Positions 55,797 to 64,000 of a stretch of 64,000 nt of DNA are shown piece by piece. The first letter of the stretch is position 1. Each line of letters begins with the position of its first letter. The stretch comes from Haliangium sp963772315 (lineage in GTDB: Bacteria; Myxococcota_A; Polyangia; Haliangiales; Haliangiaceae): the NCBI GenBank assembly GCA_963772315.1, contig CAVYWJ010000001.1, forward strand, positions 1 to 64,000, in the 5' to 3' direction. A program made the position numbers and the translations under genes. Under the pieces are notes generated by a model. It saw only the letters and a program-made list of their open reading frames with translations. It made no database searches and was not told where the DNA came from.

Positions 55797-56339
55797 ATGT
55801 TGTCATGGATCATTGATAGCTCAACATTTATACATGCGGTAATAATCGGCAAGGCAGACTTGCTAGCGTATATTCGTGTGCCAGCTCTATTTCCAGAGTA
55901 CGTGTTCCGGTTCGAACTCGGAACAGGTGCACGAGAACTTACACGAGACTCGGCAGTACGGCTTGTGAAAGAAAACAAGGTGTCCGTTTGCTCTCTCACT
56001 TTGGACGACCTTGACAGGCTCGTGCAGCTAAATGCACCCAGACGGATCAGCATCGGAGAACTGGCGTGCGCGATTGTAGCCGAGCGTATGGGCGGAGGTG
56101 TGTTATGCGATGACTGGAAGGCTAGGAAATGGCTTGAGGAGAAAATGCAGGCATTGTCTTGGGACTCCATTGAGGGATTTCTGCTTGATGCCGCATCCCA
56201 AGGCTACATTAGCGAGTTTGAACTGGCGGACGCACAAAGCTCTCTCCAACAGAATCGTTACCATTGTCGTTTTGATCTGCAGATGGAGCATTTGCAAAGG
56301 CAGGCGAATAAAAGAACTCCGCCCAGCTCCGGATTATGA
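55797..56339 (+). CDS. PIN-like domain protein paired with the XRE-ImmA/IrrE gene
   Basis: 180 residues. ATG after GAGGAGGAGCTTCT. Acidic residues fit a PIN nuclease: Asp in SWIIDSSTFIHA, Glu in RISIGELACAIVAER, Asp-Asp in VLCDDWKARKWLEEK. PIN proteins are usually RNases and often toxins. Its gene follows the ImmA/IrrE gene in one operon, so the pair resembles a toxin-antitoxin or defence module. I did not find a separate small antitoxin gene. Confidence 0.7.
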   Translation: MLSWIIDSSTFIHAVIIGKADLLAYIRVPALFPEYVFRFELGTGARELTRDSAVRLVKENKVSVCSLTLDDLDRLVQLNAPRRISIGELACAIVAERMGGGVLCDDWKARKWLEEKMQALSWDSIEGFLLDAASQGYISEFELADAQSSLQQNRYHCRFDLQMEHLQRQANKRTPPSSGL

Positions 56340-56639
56340 TGCCGGCCGAAGTATCTCCGCCTGTGCGCGATGACTTGCTTCGAGCCTACCGGTGCAGCTG
56401 GCTACAAATGTGGTCGAGGCCATGTAGTGCAGATACATTGGTAAAGGGAAAGCGTCGATCAGATCCTTCAGGGGCATCCACCAGTAGGTCACTGCGCGGC
56501 GCACTGGTCATCGCCTCACCTATGAAGATCGGCGGCGGCTCGGGCGCGAGCACCGCCGAGCAGGCCGAGCGCGAGTTCTCGCTTTACGACACGGCCAGGC
56601 AGCGAGCGACTTTGCCCGCGTGGCACGGTCCGTGATTGA
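56340..56639. other. Intergenic region, nothing recognised
   Basis: Composition returns to high GC near 56500. A short open frame ends at 56635 but lacks family features. No clear terminator for the PIN gene. Confidence 0.4.
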
Positions 56640-57374
56640 TCACGAATACGTCGGGACACCTCCCTGGTAGCCGGCTTCGGCAATTAGCTCGCGCAGCGAA
56701 TCCATGCCCGCTCGTTCCGCATGGTCGTCGTACGCTTGAGGCGCTGCCCGGTGGCTGAAGCCGTGCGTCGCACCATCGTGGACGATGATGCGAACATCGC
56801 GATGCCCGGCGAAAGCTGCTCTTACGGCCTCCACTGCCTCCAGCGACACGAAGGGATCTGCGCTGCCGAAGTGGAGACGCATGGGGCAGCGCATCTCTGC
56901 CGCGCGCTTGACGTAGCTTTCCATCCGGGTGCCGTGCCACGTGACCACGCCGTCGACCACACCGTCAGCAGCAGCGTGCAACGCGTACGGCCCTCCAAAG
57001 CAGATCCCGAGGACTACAACAGACTGGCCGCTCTGCTGAGCCCGTACCCAATCAAAAGCCACACGAAAGTCGCGATAGCCGCGTTGGTGATCGAGGACCC
57101 GCAGCCGCGTCATCACACGCGCCATGTCGTCGTACGGGGCAGGCCCGGCGTCATCACGAAAGAACGGATCGATCGCGACGACGACGCTCGCATCTGCAGC
57201 AAGTTCTTCCATCTGGGCCTCGAGATCGGAGCCGATCCCGAACGCGGACGGCATGATGACGACGGCCGCGCCGACGCCACCGGATCGCACGATCGTCAGG
57301 GGTAGCTCCCCATGTTCCACGGGGAGAAGATGGTGGGTGATCGTCGTCGTTCGGGAGTTTCTCGTAGCAGTCAT
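56640..57374 (-). CDS. Dienelactone hydrolase family protein
   Basis: 244 residues from the ATG at 57374, which follows GAGGAGACAGAG. The alpha/beta hydrolase core has the nucleophile Cys in VVLGICFGGPYAL, Asp in HFGSADPFVS and His in HDGATHGFSHR, the dienelactone-hydrolase triad. VIMPSAFGIGSDLEAQMEEL precedes it. The family opens dienelactones or related esters; the substrate here is unknown. Monocistronic. Confidence 0.85.
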   Translation of the reverse strand: MTATRNSRTTTITHHLLPVEHGELPLTIVRSGGVGAAVVIMPSAFGIGSDLEAQMEELAADASVVVAIDPFFRDDAGPAPYDDMARVMTRLRVLDHQRGYRDFRVAFDWVRAQQSGQSVVVLGICFGGPYALHAAADGVVDGVVTWHGTRMESYVKRAAEMRCPMRLHFGSADPFVSLEAVEAVRAAFAGHRDVRIIVHDGATHGFSHRAAPQAYDDHAERAGMDSLRELIAEAGYQGGVPTYS

Positions 57375-57765
57375 CTCTGTCTCCTCTGCGAAGCCGCCGG
57401 CTCGATGCCGACGAGCTGAAAACGGCAACGCCAGCCGCGAGGGCTGGCGCCTGAAACGACAGCCCCAGCCGAGTGCTCCAGGCAGTGGCAGCCAGGGGGG
57501 CACGAGCCAGGCGAGCTACTCGGGTTCGACTACTCAATCACCACAGGCTGTGCAGAGGAGGCCATCCGGCAGGCCCTTACCTGACCCCGTGCGTTCGCCA
57601 TCAGGAGTTCGCCACCTGCATCATGCGTAGGTGGCGGCCGGCGGTGGCCCACCTATGGCTTCGGTAACGATCTGCCCCCCGCCTGCCTGGCCTGTATCTA
57701 CGGATTCTACGTAACCGACTGATTCCAAAGGTATGAGCAGGGTTTTTGTTGTATTCGGAGACCGG
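57375..57765. other. Intergenic region up to IS21-like copy B
   Basis: Nothing recognised apart from a small stem (GCCAGCC..GGCTGGC near 57430). It holds the promoter region of the hydrolase. Confidence 0.4.
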
Positions 57766-58020
57766 TGTCGATGGGCGGCTGAAAGCGCGGATAAGCGGTG
57801 AAGAGCGCGCTTCAGGCCCAAATATCTTCACCGGCTGCACTGCCGAGAAGTTGCCCGTGGAGAGGCCGCTGGCGTAGCTCTCGATGGCCGAAAAAGCGAA
57901 GGCCCGGGTCTAGCCACCCGAGCCTTCTGGCGATCGTGCCGAAGAGTGATCGCGCGAATGCAGGTATGCGCGACTTCGGTGCCGTTGTCCAGAAAATGAC
58001 GGGCTTGTTCGGCAACGAGA

Positions 58021-58698
58021 ATGATTGCCGAAGAGACGTGGAGACTGTTTTCTTGCCCGTGGTGTAGTCAGCAGGTGCGGCTGTGCGCGGGGTGCGACCG
58101 AGGCCAGCGCTACTGCAGCAGCGAATGCGCCAGTGCGCGGCGGAAGGAAGCCCAGCGCGCGTTCTCGGCAGCGTACCAGCAGACGCGCCGGGGGACGGAG
58201 CTACACGCCAACCGCATGCAGCGCTACCGGGACCGGCAGCGCTCCGGTGATTGCAAGTTTCTGGCGAAAATAGTGACTCAACAGTCGGCGACACAAGCGC
58301 TGGGTCAGGCGATGAAGGTGGTGTCGATGACGGCCATGGTGGTCTGTCTCGAATGGGCCGAGGAGGACCTACGCGATGATGCGAGCCTGGCAATGCAAGC
58401 TGCGCGTGACGCAGCACGAAGCGAAGCTGTTGGTGACCTCGCCGGAGCAGGGCGATCTGCTCAAGGCGCGGCTGGAACCGCGCCCCAGCCACCCGCGTGC
58501 GCTGTTGACGATGCTGGAGGGGCTGAGCCTGTGGAGCGGGCACCCGCTGTGCGTTGCACTGCATGTGGACGAGCGCTCCCTCCCCGGGCCCGGCTCGATG
58601 CTCTTCGGCGACGAGCTGTGGCCCGGCGAGAGCATGCTGGTGCGGTTCGAGGTCGTGCCCCGCGGCCGCCGACGTGGACACCTGTCCAGGGTGGGTGA
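58021..58698 (+). CDS. Cys-rich accessory protein of IS21-like element (copy B)
   Basis: Same as the copy A gene (three Cys pairs, basic helix), differing by a single codon near the end (Gln for Arg), in the part that overlaps the next ORF. Confidence 0.55.
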   Translation: MIAEETWRLFSCPWCSQQVRLCAGCDRGQRYCSSECASARRKEAQRAFSAAYQQTRRGTELHANRMQRYRDRQRSGDCKFLAKIVTQQSATQALGQAMKVVSMTAMVVCLEWAEEDLRDDASLAMQAARDAARSEAVGDLAGAGRSAQGAAGTAPQPPACAVDDAGGAEPVERAPAVRCTACGRALPPRARLDALRRRAVARREHAGAVRGRAPRPPTWTPVQGG

Positions 58699-58725
58699 CT
58701 TCCGCGCCCTGCGCAAGGAGGCGCC

Positions 58726-58729
<4 letters not shown>
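58376..58729 (+). CDS. Small conserved IS21-associated protein (117 aa, copy B)
   Basis: Differs from copy A by one residue (Gly to Arg near position 104). It overlaps istA by 4 bp as in copy A. Confidence 0.6.
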
Positions 58730-60979
<2,250 letters not shown>

Positions 60980-61101
60980 CTTCAACGCGTGCATGTTCCT
61001 TCTCACGCACTGGGCACCGGCGACACCGGCCGCCCATCGTCGGCGCCGCGTCATCAGCGCAGCGCTCACACCAGCTCACCCAGCAACAAACGACCCAACC
61101 C

Positions 61102-61152
61102 ATGAAATCCTCCGACGTCTCCGTCCCGATCCCCTCATGCTGGACACCAGAG
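61102..61152 (+). pseudogene. 71-aa IS21-associated ORF, 5' part (split by IS110)
   Basis: The first 17 codons (to CWTPE) match the intact gene at 6684-6899. The rest resumes at 62696 after the IS110 element and ends at 62860. Confidence 0.7.
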
Positions 61153-61274
61153 TTGGCCATGGAGAGTGCGGCACCCGCATCGAATGAAACCGAGGCGAGT
61201 TCGTGGCCGTGGTGATACGGGCGGAGCGCGTACGGAGGAGGTAGGCTTGAACGGTTGGCCGGCAAGAGGTCGGT

Positions 61275-61430
61275 ACGTTACTTGGTGCCACGAGCCCGTA
61301 CCAGAGTTGGACCGGGAGCCCCACGAGCACCCCATCCTGTTGCCATGCGGCCCAAGGCCGCGGGAGCACGCATTGTAGATTTCGACGACGTGGGCTCCGC
61401 GCCGGCCGGCACACTGAAACCAGGGCAGGA
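61275..61430 (+). ncRNA. Candidate IS110 bridge RNA in the left end
   Basis: The non-coding left end contains two guide-like matches in the order known for IS621 bridge RNA (target loop, then donor loop). ACCAGAG at 61300-61306 equals the left target half plus core AG. CATTGTAG at 61371-61378 equals the element's right terminus plus core AG (62688-62695). TCCT at 61335-61338 can pair with AGGA, the core and right target. The right-donor guide is unclear. The outer limits of the RNA are estimated. Confidence 0.6.
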
Positions 61431-61438
61431 GCAAGACC

Positions 61439-62671
61439 ATGGAAACGTTGCGACGGCGGTGCGCCGGGCTCGATGTTCACAAGGACACGGTGGTGGCATG
61501 CGCCCGGGTGGTGTCCGAGGACGGAACGGTGCGCCAGGAGGTCGAGACCTTCTCGACGATGACCAGTGGGCTGCTGGCGCTCTCGGACTGGCTGGCGGAG
61601 CGAGAGATCACCGCGGTGGTGATGGAAGCGACGGGCGTGTACTGGAAGCCGGTCTGGCATGTACTGGACGAGGACTTCGAGCTCACGCTGGCCAACGCGG
61701 CCAATGTCCGCAATGTCCCGGGCCGCAAGACGGACGTCAACGATGCCACCTGGCTGGCCGACCTGCATGCGCACGGGCTGATCCGGGCGAGCTTCGTTCC
61801 GCCGACCCGGGTGCAGGAACTGCGAACCCTGCTGCGGACGCGTAAGCAGTTGGTGCGTGAGAAGGGCCAGCACGTGCAGCGAATCCAGAAGACGCTCGAG
61901 GACGCCAACCTGAAGATTGCCTCGGTGCTCAGCAACATCATCGGTGTGAGCGGACGGGCGATCCTGACGGCGCTCATTGCGGGTGAAACCGATCCGGAGA
62001 AGCTCGCTGACGTGACGCTGAGCCGACGCCTCAAGTCCGGGCGCAATCGCATCATCGAGTCGCTCCGCGGCAACGTCACCAAGTCCCATCGCTTCCTGCT
62101 CAAGACGCACCTGGGGATGATCGATGCGCTCGATGCGACCATCGCCGAGATCGACACGGAGGTTGGCGTGGCCCTGGAGCCCTTTCGTCACAAGGCCGAG
62201 CTCCTGACCACGATTCCCGGGGTCGGCACCCTGGCGGCGCAGAGCATCGTTGCCGAGATCGGTATTGATATGTCGCGCTTCCCGACCGTCGGCCATCTCA
62301 TCTCGTGGGCCGGACTCGCTCCCCGCAACGACGAAAGCGCTGGCAAGCGCCGCTCCACGCGCGTTCGCAAGGGCGCGCCCTGGCTCAAGACCGTGCTCGT
62401 CCAGTGCGCCTGGGGCGCGGCACGAGCCAAGGATAGCTACCTCCGCGCTCAGTTTCTGCGCCTCAAGAGCCGCCGGGGCCCCAAGAAGGCCATCCTCGCT
62501 GTCGCCGCCTCCATCCTCACCGCCGCTTACTACATCCTGCGCGACGATGTCCCCTACAAGGATCTCGGCCCGGACCACTTCGAGCGCATGGACAAACACA
62601 AGGCTGCCGCGCGGCTCGTGCGCAAGCTCCACAACCTCGGATACCAAGTCGAAATCAAGCAGGCCGCCTGA
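61439..62671 (+). CDS. IS110 family transposase (DEDD/serine recombinase)
   Basis: 410 residues. The RuvC-like DEDD part shows Asp in GLDVHKDTVVA, Glu in VVMEATGVYWKPV and the Asp pair in PGRKTDVNDATWLADL. The C-terminal Tnp_20 part has IPGVGTLAAQSIVAEIG and the presumed nucleophile Ser in APRNDESAGKRRS. The family is RNA-guided through a bridge RNA encoded in the element. The ATG follows CAGGGCAGGAGC. Intact. Confidence 0.95.
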   Translation: METLRRRCAGLDVHKDTVVACARVVSEDGTVRQEVETFSTMTSGLLALSDWLAEREITAVVMEATGVYWKPVWHVLDEDFELTLANAANVRNVPGRKTDVNDATWLADLHAHGLIRASFVPPTRVQELRTLLRTRKQLVREKGQHVQRIQKTLEDANLKIASVLSNIIGVSGRAILTALIAGETDPEKLADVTLSRRLKSGRNRIIESLRGNVTKSHRFLLKTHLGMIDALDATIAEIDTEVGVALEPFRHKAELLTTIPGVGTLAAQSIVAEIGIDMSRFPTVGHLISWAGLAPRNDESAGKRRSTRVRKGAPWLKTVLVQCAWGAARAKDSYLRAQFLRLKSRRGPKKAILAVAASILTAAYYILRDDVPYKDLGPDHFERMDKHKAAARLVRKLHNLGYQVEIKQAA

Positions 62672-62695
62672 GCCGACGCGTAAGTTTCATTGTAG

Positions 62696-62860
62696 GAAGC
62701 CATGTCATTCCTTGTTTTCCTCGACCAGCTGACCTCTGCCATCTGGAGCGCCTACGGCGACACGATCGCGCCCCACCTCTCCCGCGCTCAGTACCTGGCG
62801 CGCCTTGCCGTCCCCGCGATCATCCACGACGACTCCGATATAGTCCAACCGGCTGAATAA
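62696..62860 (+). pseudogene. 71-aa IS21-associated ORF, 3' part
   Basis: Resumes at EAMSFLVFLDQL and ends ..DIVQPAE at 62860, identical to copy A. It has no start codon of its own. Confidence 0.7.
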
Positions 62861-63127
62861 GCAAACCGACACCATCACCCGTCTGAGCCACCGCCGTCTT
62901 TGTCTCCCTCGAGGCCGCTGGATCCGCCCAGTGGCCTCGTTCCATTTCGGCCTCCTCGCCCGCGCTGCTGCACGGCCTACCCGGGCTCCATCTCATCGCC
63001 GCCTCGCCTCGCCTCGCCACGGGCCACGCCTCATGACGCAAAGAGCGATGGCGCCGCATCCCCCTCAGCCCAGGCTGCCCCGTAGCCGACTTCACCGTTT
63101 TTCCGCGCTTTCTCATGCCCGGCAACA

Positions 63128-64000
63128 GCGAGAGACGGCGGCGCCGGACCATGCGTCCGTGCCCGCAGCAGGGGCAGGCCATGACATCGATGCCGGTCTG
63201 GGCAAGAAACCGTTCGTGCCAGGACGTGGCCTGCGTCGCGGCGTCCGGCCCAGCAGTGGGCGAGGAGCCCGGCTCCTGGGCCGCGAGCAAGCGCTGCGCG
63301 GTTTCGAGCTTGTGGAGATTCCTGGGCGCGCACAGGCCGTAGTGGCGGATGCGGACGAAGCCCTTGGGCAAGACGTGCAGCAGGAAGCGGCGGAGGAACT
63401 CGACGGCCGTGAGCGTCATGCGCCGCTGCTTGCCGCCCTGCTTGTAGTCCTTGAACAGGAAGGTGACCTTGCCGTCGGCGAAGGCGACGATGCGGTGGTT
63501 GGAGATGGCGACGCGGTGGGTGTAGCGGCCGAGGTAGCGGAAGACGTGCTCGGGGCCACCGAAGGGCGGCTTGGCATAGACGACCCAGTCCTTGGCGTAG
63601 AGCTCCTTCTTGAAGGTTTGCCAGGCCAGCGGATGGGCGAGCTCGGCCGTGGAGCCTGCGAGGTTGAGCTGGCCCTTGCGATATGCTTGGTCCAGCGCGT
63701 CGAGAAACAGACCGCGGAAGAGCTTACCGAGCACGCGCACGGGCAGGAGGTAGTCCGGCCGTGCCGCGATCCAGCGCGTACCGTCGGGGGAGAGCCCGCC
63801 GCCGGTGACGACGCAGTGCAGGTGGGGATGAAACAGAAGGTTCTGTCCCCAGGTGTGCAGGACGGCCGTGAAGCCGAGCTGCGCGCCGAGGTGCTTGGGA
63901 TCCTGCGCGATGGTCAGCAGCGTGCGGGACGCGGTCGCGAACAGGATGTCGAAGAGGCGCTTCTGATTGCGCAGGGCCAGCGGGTTGAGCTGGTCCGGGA
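63128..64000 (-). pseudogene. IS91 family transposase, partial (right window edge; 3' end replaced)
   Basis: Runs leftward from beyond the window. It contains the IS91-type LLFHPHLHCVVTGGG, FRYLGRYTHRVAISNHR, then TLTAVEFLRRFLLHVLPKGF, VRIRHYGL and the zinc pair CPCCGHGRM. At 63127 the IS21-like copy B begins; the open frame continues about 100 codons into it (to 62820) but that tail is foreign. IS91 enzymes are rolling-circle HUH/Y2 transposases. Whether the 5' part is intact cannot be seen. Confidence 0.85.

Larger units (their letters stand above)
61153..62695 (+). mobile_element. IS110 family element (1543 bp) inserted in IS21-like copy B
   Basis: The boundaries come from the empty site in copy A (..GGACACCAGAG|GAAGCCATG.. 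at 6724-6744). The insertion adds 1543 bp and leaves AG on both sides (61151-61152 and 62694-62695), the expected core dinucleotide of an IS110 recombination. There are no inverted repeats. The transposase is preceded by 286 bp of non-coding left end and followed by about 22 bp, the layout of the IS110 group (not IS1111). Confidence 0.93.

Noticed and set aside
62820..63127. C-terminal coding part of the IS91 transposase
   Set aside because: The same DNA is the right end of IS21-like copy A, where no IS91 gene exists, so it is read-through only.

Overview
The window looks like chromosomal DNA of a GC-rich myxobacterium (Myxococcota; the order cannot be fixed from here). The evidence is a secreted Cys-rich/thrombospondin-type-3 protein ending in a MYXO-CTERM-like tail (17.3-20.1 kb), a partner OmpA protein with thrombospondin-type-3 repeats, a DUF4157 protein, and a very large Ser/Thr kinase-ATPase-histidine kinase hybrid. 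Roughly half of the sequence is mobile DNA or its debris, so this is an accessory, decaying region. No tRNA, rRNA or CRISPR array was seen.

Layout. 0.4-3.3 kb: CPBP membrane protease, lipoprotein peptidase and two integrase-type transposase remnants. 3.35-7.16 kb: complete IS21-like element, copy A. 7.16-9.69 kb: truncated Mu/Tn7-like transposition operon ending in paired hairpins. 9.7-12.7 kb: secreted-protein gene split by another IS21-like element with a 7-bp target duplication. 12.9-15.3 kb: IS debris around a secreted metzincin with seven tandem C-terminal repeats. 15.7-17.2 kb: two fused gene fragments. 17.3-22.1 kb: MYXO-CTERM protein and OmpA. 22.7-27.6 kb: nicotinamidase plus a molybdenum hydroxylase, probably a nicotinamide/nicotinate catabolic unit. 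28.1-30.3 kb: MEDS-domain sensor and hybrid histidine kinase. 30.4-31.2 kb: broken ECF sigma/ChrR anti-sigma pair. 31.4-40.8 kb: giant hybrid kinase gene split by a 3862-bp element carrying two different DDE transposases. 41.1-42.4 kb: gene-free stretch with consecutive perfect hairpins. 42.5-46.4 kb: IS21-like element with added ParB-like and zinc-finger genes. 46.4-57.4 kb: small islands: a UDG-like protein, a secreted LecA-like protein, a damaged DUF4157/CpXC/HEAT cluster, a lower-GC XRE-ImmA/IrrE + PIN pair and a dienelactone hydrolase. 57.8-63.1 kb: copy B of the first IS21-like element, itself hit by an IS110 element and inserted in an IS91 transposase gene that runs off the right edge.

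The most informative structures come from comparing interrupted and uninterrupted copies. Copy A is an exact empty site for the IS110 element in copy B; this fixes its ends and core dinucleotide and exposes candidate bridge-RNA guides in its left end. The kinase and secreted-protein genes can be rejoined exactly by removing their insertions and one target duplication. Several genes carry single-base shifts in C/G runs, so some lesions may be sequencing errors rather than decay.
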